Shown here: piece by piece, positions 34,326 through 46,150 of the stretch
How the letters are laid out: every line of letters begins with the position of its first letter
Position numbering within the stretch: the stretch's first letter is position 1
Origin: Spirodela intermedia
Taxonomy: Eukaryota > Streptophyta > Magnoliopsida > Alismatales > Araceae
Assembly: GCA_902729315.2 (NCBI GenBank)
Contig: LR746270.1
Span: forward strand, 1,582,501 to 1,646,500
DNA length: 64,000 nucleotides
Reading direction: 5' to 3'
Program-made: the position numbers and the translations under genes
Notes under the pieces: model-generated
Seen by the model: only the letters and a program-made list of their open reading frames with translations
What the model was told of the DNA's origin: nothing
Database searches by the model: none

Positions 34326-35428
34326 ATCCTCCCGGGGTCAAAAGAACTCGACTCTGATGAGTTGGCAAGTGGGGAAGGCAGGGGCTCCAGCAGGTCTAGT
34401 CGTAGTCGCTCCAGGTCTGCCTCTGAAATCCAAGCATCGTCCTCTGACAGGTGACTTTGCCAACGTACTAGGAATCTCCACGAAACTCCGTCCCCTATAA
34501 AGTCAATTACCTCCCGAAGAATCTTCTCGACTCGCTCATGCCAATCAGGAGGTAAAATGGGGGGAGTAGACTCCATGGCAAACTCTCTCTTAGAGAAGGG
34601 GCCAGTAGATGAGGGCTCGATGTCAGATGCAAGAGGTGGGGCTTGCTGCGACGCTAGATCCATCACGTTGAACGTGGAGCTAATCCCCCACGAAGGAGGG
34701 ATGTCGACGGCATAGGCGTTCTTGCCTATTCGGGAAAGAACACGAAACGGGCCGGCACTACAAGCGTGAAGCTTTGTAGTAGAGCCAGGAGCGTAATACT
34801 CAGGCCTCATCCTCACCATAACATGGTCTCCCACTTGGAAGATCTGGGGTCGACAATGCATATCGGCAGCCTGCTTGTACAATGCATTCTGACTAACATG
34901 CTGGGCGAATGCAACACCATCCTCGAAAACTCTAATATGATGGTCTAAGGGTACTGGATCTAGGGGCTTGTAGGGTGCTAAGCCGTGTGCGATCTCGAAG
35001 GGGCTCATGCTAGTGGTACGGTTGGTCGAGGAGTTATAGGCAAACTCGGCGCGTGGTATGATCAGATCCCAAGTGGTCAAACTCTCACCGACTAATGACC
35101 GAAGTAGATTCCCTAAGCTACAATTGACGACCTCAGTCTGGGCGTCAGTCTGTGGATGGTAAGTAGTGGAGAACTTGAGCTTAGTCCCAAGTAAACTCCA
35201 AAGAGTCCTCCAAAAGTGACTAGTAAACCATACGTCACGGTCTGAGACTATGGACTTGGGTAGTCCACGAAGACGCACAATCTCTCTAAAGTAAAGGCTA
35301 GCGACCTTGGAGGCGTCAGAGGTTTTCGAACATGGCACGAAGTGTGCCATCTTTGAAAACCTATCGACGACCACCATGATCGAGTCGTGTTGTCGTGCAG
35401 TGCGCGAGAGTCCCAAAACGAAGTCCAT
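34217..35428 (-). pseudogene. Gypsy integrase with degenerate chromodomain
   Basis: 403-codon open frame. The N-terminal part is the integrase catalytic core: MDFVLGLSRTARQHDSIMVVVDRFSKMAHF, with the first Asp in VVVDRFSK and the second in IVSDRD. The third catalytic position, normally in a QTDGQTERVN-like motif, reads QTDAQTEVVN and keeps the Glu. A linker containing GDHVMVRMRPEYY follows, then a chromodomain-like block (WRFLVRWQSHLSEDDAWI). The frame runs past the internal region and ends inside the 3' LTR at 34217, as known for some chromoviruses. The integrase N-terminal zinc finger lies in the broken sequence upstream (35429-35900). Confidence 0.85.
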
Positions 35429-35920
35429 GCTGACGTCGTCTTATGGGCGGGTCGACATTAGAAGTGACGTGTAGAGTCCAGCATTCTTCTTTACCTGCTT
35501 GGTGAGTGCGCACACTTGACACTAAGCGACAATGTTCCTTACATCGCGCTTGAGGGTTGGCCAGTAGAACTAGTACTCGACCACTGCGATGGTCTTATCG
35601 CAATCGAAATGGCCGAATAGACCTCCTACGTGGCATTCCCAAGTGAGAAAGTCACGGAGGGATGTGCATGGAATGCACAGTCTGCTCCTAAAGAACAGAC
35701 ATCCGTTGGCCACAAGGAAGTCCTTATGATCTCAAGATGGACCATCTGAGAGTGCTCGTAGAATGTGGCTGAAGTCCGGGCAATCTGCGTAAGAATCTAG
35801 TAGGGACTCAAATCTTGTCACCTGAACCTTCACAAGGTTCAGCAAGTGGACTTGTCGGCTGAGGGCATCTACCATCATGTTCTCCTTGCCCTTCTTGTGG
35901 CGAAGGACGAAGGTGAAGTC

Positions 35921-37315
35921 CTACAAGTACTTGACCCATCGTGTGTATCGATTGCTCAGCTTCCGCTGAGAGTGTAGATACTTCAAGGCCTCATGGTCCG
36001 AGAAGAGCACAAACTCCTTATAAAGGAGGTAATGACGCCAGTGTTTGAGAGCCTGAATGACGGTGTAGAACTCACGATCGTAAGTGGAGTATCTAAGCCT
36101 CACGTCATTCAGCTTCTCCCTAAAGTACTTTATGAGATGTCCTTCCTGGCTAAGGACACCCCTAATACCGACACCCGAGGCGTCACATGCGACCTCAAAT
36201 ACCTTGCCAAAGTCGAGTAGGCGAAGTATCGGTGCCTGAGTGATAAGAGCCTTCACCCGATCGAAGGCCTGTTCAATTGCCTCTGTCCAAAGGAAGGTCT
36301 CCTTCTTAAGGCAATCAGTAAGCGGAGTGGTAACGGAACTAAAGTCCCCAATGAAGCGACGGTAGAACGTCACTAGTCCAATGAAGCTCCGGATGGCATG
36401 CATGCTGTCTGGGCGTGGCCAGGTGACTATCGCGCGGACCTTTTTGGGGTCCGCGGAAACTCCTCGCTCGGAGATGACAAAATCGAGGAACGTAACCTCA
36501 GAAGTGAAGAAACTACACTTCTTAGGATAGGCATAAAGCTTTTCCTGTCGAAGTGCCTCAAACACCTGTCATAAGTGCTGGAGGTGGGAGTCTCAGGTAC
36601 CGCTGTAGACCAAGATGTTGTCGAAGTATACTACGACAAACTTGCCAATGAATGGGCGTAAAACCTCGTTCATTAGCCTCTGGAACGTACTGGGCACGTT
36701 GGAGAGGCCAAATAGCATGACCCTCTACTCGTACAGGCCCTCCTTGATCTTGAAGGCGGTCTTCCACTCGTCCCCTAAACGTATCTTGACTTGATGATAA
36801 CCACTATGTAGATCTATCTTTGAAAAGATAGTGGCTCTTGTCATCATGTTGAATAAGTCTTGTAATTCTGGGATCGAAAAATGGTATTTAACCGTTATCT
36901 TATTAATCGCAAGATTGTCGCAGCACATGCGCCAAGTGCCATCTTTCTTCGGCGCTAGTAATGCAGGTATGGCGCAAGGACTAAGGCTCGGTTGGATGAG
37001 TCCCTTGTCCAAAAGCTCATGTACCTGTCGACTAAGCTCCTCGTACTTGGCCGGCTCCATGCGATAGTGCGGCAGGTTCAGGAGTGATGCTTTAGAAACC
37101 AAGTCGATAGCATGCTGAATGTGCCTCAATGGAGGCAGCTCTCTGGGAAGCTCCTCTGGGAGTATGTCGGCGTACTCCGATAATATACCCTCGACTTCTG
37201 GAGAAGGCGGGGTAAGGGTCGTGTCATCTCGCATATCCAAAGTAAAAGCGAAGCATGTCAGGGATTCATCTATGTCTAACGTGATCTCGTGTTGAAAGAC
37301 AGGTCCCTTCATCAT
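35921..37315 (-). pseudogene. Gypsy reverse transcriptase and RNase H, interrupted
   Basis: Minus-strand reverse transcriptase begins in the frame 37315-36725, with YRMEPAKYEELSRQVHELL, PALLAPKKDGTWRMCCDNLAIN and FSKIDLHSGYHQV (first catalytic Asp). It continues as [14 protein letters not shown] after a TAG that replaces the usual Trp. It then reaches the active-site loop YFDNILVYS, where the second Asp of FDD is Asn. RNase H follows at 36565-35921 (RSFIGLVTFYRRFI, ACDASGVGI, YSTYDREFYTVIQALKHWRHYL). At least three in-frame stops plus the Asp-to-Asn change make it inactive. Confidence 0.88.
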
Positions 37316-38087
37316 GATTAACCCAATACGTGACTTAAGGTCACGCTTCGGCGCAGGCTTGTTGGTATGCGGATATCAAACAAGTCGGCGATCTCGATAC
37401 ATGAAAGAGCAAGTGTTTGCTCTTCCCATGAGTTGGATGTCATAGTCAAACAACTAGGGCCATCCAAGTATGATACCGTCGATTTTCATCGGAAGTACAT
37501 CACACAAGATGTGCTCATCATAGGTGCTCACCCTAAGTGGCACCTGGCACTATCGACGAATAGGTAGTGTGGTGGCGTCTATCCACGATACGTTGTAAGG
37601 AGCTGAATGGCTGATAGTACTCAACCCTGCCCTCTACAAGACCTGGTCTAACACAACATTGATGCAACTGTTGCTGTCCACAATCACCTTGCATGTGTGT
37701 CCGTTGATCTTCACATAGGTGTAGAAGATTGACGTGCAAAAAGAATCGTATGTCATAGGTGAAGATGTGGACATAGTCGTCCTCGGTGCCGGGGTGATCT
37801 CTCTAGCTGCTGTGGTGTCTGGCTGTGGTGCAGGAATTGCATCTCGAGATGGACGCTAGACAGTGATGCTATCTAGTCCCCTCGATGAAGTGCTCGTTGA
37901 TGAGGCAGTGAGAGAGGCAGCCGTGGCTGCTGTTACGGTGGCTGGCCGGATCTAGATGTAGCCAATCAAATCAGGAGTGTCATCACACTCCTCGGCCAAA
38001 CCCTCGTTAGCAATGTAGACATCATCGCCTACGGGGACGTCATCCTTGTGTGAACCGCTACCCAATTCTTCGATCTCTATGAGGAGA

Positions 38088-38135
38088 TTCGAAGATGGGC
38101 ATTGGCTCATTCGGTGCCCCTTACCCTTACACTTG
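38088..38135 (-). other. Gag zinc knuckle of the Gypsy element
   Basis: The minus-strand translation reads CFKCKGKGHRMSQC, a CX2CX4HX4C zinc knuckle that binds RNA in retroelement nucleocapsids. Gag-domain relics lie upstream on the same strand, at about 38350-38640. Confidence 0.8.
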
Positions 38136-38658
38136 AAACAAGTGATATGGGCTTGGGACGCGGCCGTAGCATGGTTGGATGCGTCGGCTGGTGGCGGACG
38201 CGGGGGTGGTGCAGACCTTACTGATGTCGCCGGTGTAGTCCGTTTGTTCCCTAAGCTAGTACGCGTCGGTGTTGTTTTGGTGTCTGTGCAGATCGTGTGG
38301 ACGCGATCTTCGTGGAGATCGGAGGTGGGGTGAACTGTGTGTCCTCGGTGGGTCGCTCCATATGTTCTACTATATAGTAGGCCTCATCTACTTCAGATAG
38401 GTTGCCTTTCAGTACCTCATTCTAAAGCTGGAGACTAAGTCTATGGGTGAAAATGCCCAAAACCACATGTGAGTCCTCGACAAAGCAACACCTCATGCGG
38501 CACTCCTCAAAAGCCTGAATATAGTCTCAGACGGGCATCTTGCCGTGTCGGAGGTCTAACCAACTGAGGAACAACATCGAGTCGTACTGTCGAGGAACAT
38601 ATTTGTTCCTCAAGCGTGATGTCATATCAACCCATGATGTGATGGGCTGCCCTCGTCA

Positions 38659-39720
38659 GTGGTAGTACCACATGGATGATGATTTATACGTGGAGTATGC
38701 AAAGATGAGACTTGGTGGACAGGCCAAGATCTTTTGGGAAAACGAGAGCTACGCGGCCCATTACAAGGACTATCGACCCCACGGACGCGACCAAGGACAC
38801 GATAGGAGAGACCTTCCGGGTTACAAAGCTGTCCCTTCCTGATGAGAGGAGCTTGATCGGCGAGCAGAGCGTTAGCCACGAGATCACGGTGATTCCTACC
38901 GCGACTACCAGCGTGCTCCGGACTTTCACTAAGCACTCGAGGACGCCCACCAGGATCAGTGAAAGTCCTCACGTCGGGTGCTCAGTGAAAGTCCGGAGTA
39001 CGCTGGTAGTCACGGTAGGAATCATTGCGATCTCGTGGCTAACTCTCTGCTCACCGATTGAGCTCCTCTCGTCGGGAAGGGTCAGCTTTGTAACCCAGAA
39101 GGTCTCTCCTGTCGTGTCCCTGGTCACGTTCGTGGGGTCGATAGTCCTTGTAGTGTGCCGCGTAGCTCTCATTTTCCCAAAAGATCTTGGCCTGTCCGTC
39201 AAGTCTCATCTCCACATACTCCACGTATAAATCATCATCCATGTGGTACTACCACCAGAAATAGGAGTTCATACTAGACTCCCAATCTATGAAGTCCTTG
39301 GGCTCACAGGAGCCGTCAAAGACTGTCACATCGGCGCGCATACTTTTCAGTATGCGGGCCCTGTGATCCTCACGTCGCCTATCCCGATCATCCAATCGAT
39401 CGGCCCTATGGTCACCACCAAAGTCACGGTGGGGAGGACTCGGGTAACGCCCTTGATTGTAGTAACGATCCTAGTGAGCATCCTCGGGTGCTCAGTGAAA
39501 GTCCGGAGCACGTTGGTAGTTGCGGTAGGAATCATCGCGATCTCGTGGCTAATGCTCTGCCTGCTGATCGAGCTCCTCTCGTCGGGAAGGGTCAGCTTTG
39601 TAACCCAGAAGGTCTCTCCTGTCGTGTCCCTGGTCGTGTTCGTGGGGTCGATAGTCCTTGTAGTGGGGTCGGGGTGGTGGTGGTGGTGGTGGAGGTGGAC
39701 GTGAGAGATCGTCCCTACAA
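38659..39720. repeat. Three-copy gag repeat with a long inverted pair
   Basis: A segment of about 275 bases occurs as an inverted pair (38659-38936 and 38976-39254) with only about 40 bases between. Part of it recurs at 39487-39666 in the orientation of the second arm. The minus strand of the second arm translates as Gypsy gag (DDDLYVEYVEMRLDGQAKIF), so the first arm is the antisense copy. A GGT/GTG run follows at 39664-39696. Confidence 0.92.
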
Positions 39721-40129
39721 GCAGGGTCAATAGCCTAGGTCATGTTACACATGACATCATCTTGGAGGGAGCGCGCTCCATCCCTCGAAGGGTATTGGGG
39801 CGAAGGTTGCCATTGGCCACCTCTGCCACGACCCCTAGTACTCTTCGGTGGATAATAGGACACGGATTCCTTCCCAGCTTGGCGGCTCGTAGCTGCGGGC
39901 GGCTGGGGCCGCCCTAATGCCTCTCCGGCTGACATAGGGCTTGGAGTCTCCCGGGGTTAGGAGGGGTCTAGTACCAAATCCGTCGGTCTCGACGGAGATG
40001 GTGGACTCGTGTCCACTCTAGCTACTTGGGGAGTAGCGGGATCTGAGGCCTCGCTCGAGTGCCGTGACGATGGTAAACCTCCTCAAGCTCTGGTTGAGCG
40101 TGTCTCTACCATGGCTGGGTCCTATGGGT

Positions 40130-40141
40130 GCTTTGATACCA
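40130..40141 (-). promoter_or_regulatory. Primer binding site of the Gypsy element
   Basis: On the minus strand this reads TGGTATCAAAGC, just inside the 5' LTR. It differs by one base from the Copia primer binding site and fits an initiator tRNA-Met-type primer. Confidence 0.85.
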
Positions 40142-40144
40142 ATT

Positions 40145-42128
40145 TGATGTAGGATGGGGCGAGAACCCTTGTACCTGATCAATAAAACTCAAGACCCTTG
40201 ATGGGGCAGTCGGACCAATCCGATAAGAATGTATGGACCCTAGACTCTAGGTCTGACCGCCTAACCTAAGTACAAGCAGGCATACCAATATGCACTATCA
40301 ACCCAGGACAACTCGGGGAAACACTCGACGATGGTAAGTGTGAGACACTCTCGGTCCACGTCTGGACAAACGGCGGAACGGTCGTCGTGAAGTAGCCTAG
40401 GGCTACAGCTCACAAACAGTGATGAGTCTGACGCAGCGTCAGAAGTCACGATCTTATAACCCGTCCTATCCTATCTACATTCTCCAGATGACGAGGAAAT
40501 GAGCCGAGAAAACCCTTTGAAAGATAATTAAACTTAAGTAAGAAGGGGTACGGAGCTAACCTTCTGGGCTGGGTAGCCCGGCGGGTCGTGACGGAGCAGA
40601 GACTCAACGTAAGTAGAGACGTCCAGTGAAGAGCGATGCTCAGCGTCAACAGTTGGTCCTAGTCGAGAGTCGCAGTAGTCGTCGTCGTAAGGCGTGGCGC
40701 GGTCGGCGCGGGCGTGGGCCCGCTGGTGGGCCGAAGGGCACACTAGTGGGCACACACAGCAAGCCGCGTGGCGTGCCTTGGGGCACACGGGCGGCGGGGA
40801 CTAAGTGGGCGCGCGGGGCGCGCGCGGCGGCGCCGCTTCGACGGGAATGCCGAGCGTCGGCAGTTGGGCGGAAGCCCAACCATCGCTGGAAGGATTGGCC
40901 TTCTCTGGTGGCACCGAGAAGCGGAGCAGAGGAAGGAGACGATCCCGGCCAACGATACTAGGGAGGGTTGAGCCCTCTTGGTCTAGGCAGTGCCAAAAAC
41001 GGCGCGATGGCGGCGGATCGTCGAGAAACTCCGATGGGGGCCTGTGAGGAGCTTGGACTGGATCTGGCTCGTCGGCACGGCTGCAGGGTCTCTCCCGACA
41101 TTGGCGGCAGGTAGGCGTTCGTCGGCAAACGGCCAGCGATTGGGTGGAGCAGTGGATGGCAGCTCCAGCGAGTTTATGGTGGCGTTCCAAAGGAAGAGGG
41201 GGCAATAAAACTAGGAGTCAAGAGACTCCGGCGGAGTGCTCAGCGACGGCTCGTAGGGAGGCGAAGCAAGCCCCTTTCTTCATGACGGCGTGACGGGGTT
41301 CTAGCAGAGGAGGCGGCAATTGCAGTAGCAACCGCAACTATTTTGTCCGATGACGGCGACGATCTCACGAGCGGCAATGAAGATGTCCAGTGGCGGCAGT
41401 TGGTCTCAGGCGGCGGCGGGACTTCTCAAGCAGCAGCGTCACGATGAACGAAGTCCTCAAAGGGTATCGACGGCCTTCCTCCCCCTCCTTCCTTCCCTAT
41501 CCTAGGTCACGAAGAAGGTAACTCACAAACGATAATCTCTCACAAAATTCGGCACTTCTTGTTGAGGGGGGGTCCTACCTCCCCTTATATAGGGCCCACA
41601 AGTGGGCTAAGGGGAGGTGGGCCCACTTGAGGCCCTCAAGCCCATAAGCCACAAAAAGGCTACAAAAGGAGCTTATTGGGCCTCTAAAAGAGAGACCCAA
41701 TAAGCTCCTCTAAAAGGAGAAAGAGGAGGGCCCTCGTACGGTACTTAAGTGGGCCTCAAATGAAGACCCAAATAAGCCCCAAAAGAGGCCCAAAAGGAAA
41801 GAAACATAGGTCCCCCCTCTTAGGGTTTTAATTGGGCCTCAGAAGAGAAACTCAATAAAACCCTAAAGAAAGGGAGACACAAACAACAACACACACATAG
41901 AATTGGGCCCACTAACACACACGCGAGGCCCAACAAGGCAACGTGAAAATATAAAAAAAGATAAGGGTGAGCTCGAGCTCGTCGTCGTCGCAGAGGTGGA
42001 ATATCGTCGTCTTAAAGGGCTAGGCCGTGTAGCGAAAGCCAGGCTCCTTCGTCTTCCCACGTCGATCGGGATGAACTCAGACTGTCGATGTCTCCTGAGT
42101 TGATGGAGATGGGTCCCACTCGCCATTA
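40145..42128 (-). repeat. 5' LTR of the Gypsy element
   Basis: Direct repeat of the segment at 32339-34325, of nearly the same length (1,984 bases). The differences seen are scattered substitutions, many of them transitions, with few indels. The right boundary is placed at ATTA, the counterpart of GTCA in the other copy. Confidence 0.88.
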
Positions 42129-42289
42129 GTGGGTAATGATATTTATTCTATTCAAGAAATTGAGATTTATTTGTCATATGTTGTTTCAACCTTGGACAAC
42201 AATGAAAGGATAAATATACCTACTCAAAAACAACCACATAAATAATCATTTGAGTTTACTGTAGATCCATCTATTCAAGATCTACATTA

Positions 42290-43982
42290 GGATCAAGAAG
42301 TGAATATAAGAAGATCAAATAGACAAAGAAAATCAGCTATTTCATCTAACTATGTGGTATATCTCTCAAGTGAAGACATGGGTCAAAGGGTAAATGATTC
42401 TGTTATGTTTTCACAAGCCATGAATTGTGTGAACTCTAATAAATGGTTACAAACTATGAAGAAGGAGCTTGTGTCCATAGATTGTAATCAAGTATGGGAC
42501 ATCGTAAACTTGTCTTTGAAAAGAAACTTATTAGTTACAAATGAGTTCATAAAATTAAATTAAATTTGGATGACACAGTTGAACAATATAAAACTAAACT
42601 TGTAGCAAAAGGTTTTACACAGAAAAAAGGCATAGACTATTATGAGACTTATGTTCATGTTTCCTCTAAAGATTCATTAAGAATAATCATGACCTTAGTA
42701 ATTCATTTTGATTTAGAACTACATCAAATAGATGTGAAAATAGCTTTCTTAAATGTCGAATTAAAGGAAAAAGTGTACATGTAGTAGTCTTAAAGATTTG
42801 AGGTTAAAGGTAAAGAACATATGATTTGCAAGTTAGATCAATCTATATATGGACTCAAGCAAACTTTCAAATAATGGTACTTCAAATTTAATAAAGTTAT
42901 CACATCATTTAGGTTTAAAGAAAATATTGTTGATCAATATATATATCTAAAGGAAAGTGAGAGTGGGTGGATACTACTTGTGTTGTACATAGATGATATT
43001 CTACTTGTTAGTTCAAATTTTAATTTATTAAAGGAGATCAAAGAATTTCTATCAATCAACTTTGATATGAAAGACATGGGTGAAATGAATTATGTAATTG
43101 ATATAGAGATTCACCAAAATAGGTCTTTAGACATGCTTAGGCTGTCTCAAAGGTCTTACCTATCAAATGTGTTGAAACAATTTTCAATGAAAAATTACTC
43201 TCATGGTAAAACACCTATTGTTAAAGGAATAATCTAAGGAAATTAGAAGGACCTCTTTTAGATGCGAAGAGGCTTATAATGAAGGAAAAATCATATGTTG
43301 TTGTTGTTGGGTCTCTCAACTATGCACAAACATGTACTTACCGAATCTATCATTTGTCATTAGATATCGTAGAAGATATCAAAGTGATCCTAGCTTATTG
43401 CACTAATAAGTTATGAAGAAGATTCTACAATATCTTAAAGGAACTAAAAATCTAATGCTCACATATAGGCGAATAGATCAACTAGAGGTCATTAGATACA
43501 CCGACTCAAACTTTGTTAGATGTTTGAACACAAGAAGATCAACTTTGGGCTATATGTTCTTACTTACTGGAGGAGTTGTCTCATGGTCTAGTACCAAGCA
43601 AAAGACAATTGCAACATCTACAATGGAAATTGAGTATATAATTTACTTCCACGGATCTTCGCAAGTTATATAGATGAAGCACTTCATCATACAATTAAGA
43701 GTTATGAACTCTATACATAAACCCATAAGAATATACTATGATAATAAAGCTGTTGTCAAATTCTCCAACAACAACAAGAGCTTGAGTGCTTGTAAGCACA
43801 TGAAGATTCAGTTCTTAGTTGTGAAGGAGAGAATCAGAGATCAATTAGTATCAATTGATTATATTAGAATTAACTATATGTTAATTGATCCTCCTACGAA
43901 GTCTCTTCCACCGAATACCTATAGTGGGCATGTCTTTAAGATGAGGTTGATCAATTCTCTAGAGGATATGACATGTATTTAG
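42290..43982 (+). pseudogene. Copia pol relic: reverse transcriptase and RNase H
   Basis: Broken plus-strand reading in Copia order: RRSNRQRKSAISSNYVV, SFMK-like MNCVNSNKWLQTMKKEL, then KLVAKGFTQKKGIDYYETYV (typical of Copia reverse transcriptase), HQIDVKIAFLN (first catalytic Asp), and MLYIDDILLVSS (YIDD active site). Connection and RNase H blocks follow: ILQYLKGTKNLML, YTDSNFVRC, SWSSTKQKTIATSTMEIEY and YYDNKAVVKFSNNN. Stops and frame changes at about 42560, 42783 and 43240 and elsewhere inactivate it. Confidence 0.9.
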
Positions 43983-44319
43983 ACACTAATGTAATATGTG
44001 ATATCACGCATCTGATATCCGAATATTAGTTCATGATGAACTATCATTTATCATTAGATAAATAGGAATGACATTCTGTTTATCTTGTCATGACATAATG
44101 AGTACATTCATAAAGATTCTTTAAATATCACAAAGTATTTAATTTTAATATTGATCATGAGTATTAGATATACATCCTAAACATTGCACTATCATCATGA
44201 TTAGTGCTTTTGAAAGATATTATGATAAAAATGAAGATATTATTTATAAACATTAAGATTGTGGTCGCTCCACATGATTATCTAATATAAAGAAGATTAA
44301 ATAAAGTCAAGTGGGAGAT

Positions 44320-44596
44320 TGTTAGAGTATTAATGTAGATATTAATGTAATTATAAATGATTCGTGGTATTAAGGCTTATTCGGGGTAAAACAATAATAC
44401 AATTATAGAATGTATTATATAAAGCCTTACCCTTGGGGTTTCAACACAATAGAACAACACAACTCATTCGGAGACACTCTATCCAGAGGAGAAAGGTTCT
44501 GATTGTGGGGATCGAACATAAGAATAGAGGAAAATGATCATAAGACGTCATCATTTTCTGCATTGATGACGAATACAGGTACCTCAAATTCCAATA
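44320..44596 (+). repeat. 3' LTR of the Copia element
   Basis: 277-base counterpart of the 5' LTR, preceded by the purine tract AAGTGGGAGAT. It starts TGTTAGAG and ends TTCCAATA, a one-base change from the canonical terminal CA. Confidence 0.9.
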
Positions 44597-46150
44597 GGCA
44601 TGTCTTTACGCTGACATACCTATCAAGGGAGTCAACGGCGAAGTCATGCCTGATCAGGTATCACCTCTCCCCACTCTCTTTTACTTGGCACCAAGTATAG
44701 GGAACTACTCGTCTAAATGATAACAAATCATCTCCATTAATCCCTTCTTTGTTAAACAAAGATGATTGCATGTTAAACACAAACTTCCTCCTTCCTATGC
44801 GAACATGGGTCTGTCTGATCGTACCCTCTGCCCAGGAAAAGCCTTACATTTTATGCACACACACATGTCTACATATATTTACATAAATCGTTTTTTTCCA
44901 TGTTCAGTGGGTGTTCTTAGTGGGACCCGCTGTCGGGATCTCCGCCGGTGATCAAATGTATGCGGCGCGTTACATTCTCGGAGTGGACACAGAACTACCT
45001 GTTTGAAAACCTTCCACTCATTCTTCAGCTCATCATAACGCTCAAAATGGCGTCGTCGAGGTCCAGAGAATCACAGAGATTGCTGACCTCTTCCTGGAAT
45101 TCGCCCCAAACCTTTTCAAGGGGGTAATCATCCTGGGGCAGAATCCTGAAGTAATAATCCAGCTTATGTGAAGCTCAATCGAGACCATCTGACATGCTTT
45201 CGTTTTCAACCCAGGGCAACGAGACGAGAGATTTTTGTCACGTTAATTACAGGTGCGCTTCCTCAGATTCCTCTTCTGCTCGTTTTTTTCTCCCTCCGAC
45301 GAGCGACTTGATTTTTCCAGCACGAAGTCAATGAGGAGTTACGGCGGCATCGATGAGATAAGAAGCGCCATTGATAAGCTAAATCTGCGGCTTGAAGGGC
45401 GCAAAGCTTCCCGGGACGGGAACGAGAGGAGACTGACGGGTGGGGAATCCGCGGACATCCTCCATACATTCCCGTGGGTAGGAAGATTTGACCTTTTGAC
45501 CTTTTCACCGGCAAATCAGCCGCACAGGGATTACGGCCACGGAAGTCTTTTACTCGCCGCGTGGCGCACTCCCGATTAGTCAATCAATTACGAGCCAGCT
45601 TCCACTTTATTTCAGGCAATCGCGGATCAGGGCGCCTCCGTCCGCGTTGGTGAGGGTGACTTCGTATTAAATAGCAAAACTCATCCTGTGTGCTTGTTAA
45701 ATTCCACTCCTCTCTATTTTATTGCGAATACTTTATTTTTTTCCTATATTTTCTACTCTGAAATTTTCATGTTATACAAGAAATTAATGCAGTATGATTC
45801 TTTGTTGAGAATTCTAATTTTTCCCAGCCACTAAAAGAGAAAAAAATTGTAGACGCAGATAGAAATATAATATTTTTTAGGTTTAGAAAAATGACAAAAA
45901 AATTAATACATATCCAAATAAAATGAATTAAATTTCTTCTATTTGGCCCAACTATCCATTATAAGATTTATCTTGCTGGCTGCTGCTGATTCGATGGCTA
46001 GAATATTCCCTGATGGGCACTCCCTCACCCGTGTCTGCAGGTTTCAATCCGAGGTTTACGTCTGATCCCTACTACGAGACCTCGCAGATCGCCGAGACCA
46101 GCATCCTCTGCGAACCCCAGAACAGAGAAGGACCAGAGCTGAGAAGATAA

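Larger units (their letters stand above)
32339..42128 (-). mobile_element. Gypsy-type (chromovirus-like) LTR retrotransposon nested in the Copia element
   Basis: Two long direct repeats, 32339-34325 and 40145-42128, bound a minus-strand coding interior. In its own orientation the element reads 5' LTR (40145-42128), primer binding site, gag, reverse transcriptase/RNase H, integrase, 3' LTR (32339-34325). The pol order with integrase after RNase H is diagnostic of Ty3/Gypsy. The flanks GTTGG (left) and GTGGG (right) match at four of five bases and are a plausible decayed target duplication. Gag and pol carry several stops, so it is defective, yet the LTRs look much alike, suggesting a younger age than the host Copia copy. 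Confidence 0.92.
28815..44596 (+). mobile_element. Copia-type LTR retrotransposon, interrupted by a Gypsy element
   Basis: The element lies in GS1-pseudogene exon 7, flanked by the 5-base duplication GGCAT (28810-28814 and 44597-44601). The left LTR starts TGTTGGAG and ends TTCCAACA; the right one ends TTCCAATA. A tRNA-Met-type primer binding site follows the left LTR and a GTGGGAGAT polypurine tract precedes the right one. Coding relics lie on the plus strand in Copia order: gag (about 30180-30590), pre-integrase/integrase (about 31080-32330), then, after the nested insertion, reverse transcriptase (about 42290-43240) with YIDD and RNase H (about 43410-43980). Many in-frame stops make it non-autonomous now. 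Total span is 15,782 bases, about 6 kb without the nested element. Confidence 0.93.
26503..46150 (+). pseudogene. Second GS1 copy, decayed and split by nested LTR elements
   Basis: Tandem duplicate of the GS1 gene. Recognisable exons: 1 (26503-26576, opens MALLNDLLNL), 2 (26779-26809, shortened by 9 bases), 3 (26939-27042), 4 (27170-27218), 5 (27406-27511), a badly eroded 6 (about 28404-28459), 7 split as 28742-28814 and 44602-44657, 8 (44908 to about 44982), 9 (45067-45120), 10 (45215-45252), 11 (45321-45477), 12 (from 45616) and 13 (46041-46150). Inactivating lesions: a TAG at 27008-27010 where copy 1 has CAG; loss of the catalytic-region NYDGSSTG block, now NYEISCTR; a one-base deletion in exon 5; a lost donor after exon 8; and a 15.8 kb insertion in exon 7. 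Several exons keep their original lengths (3, 4, 9 and 10), so decay is moderate. Exon 11 still reads GNERRLTGG, but the RHET after it is gone. Confidence 0.92.
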
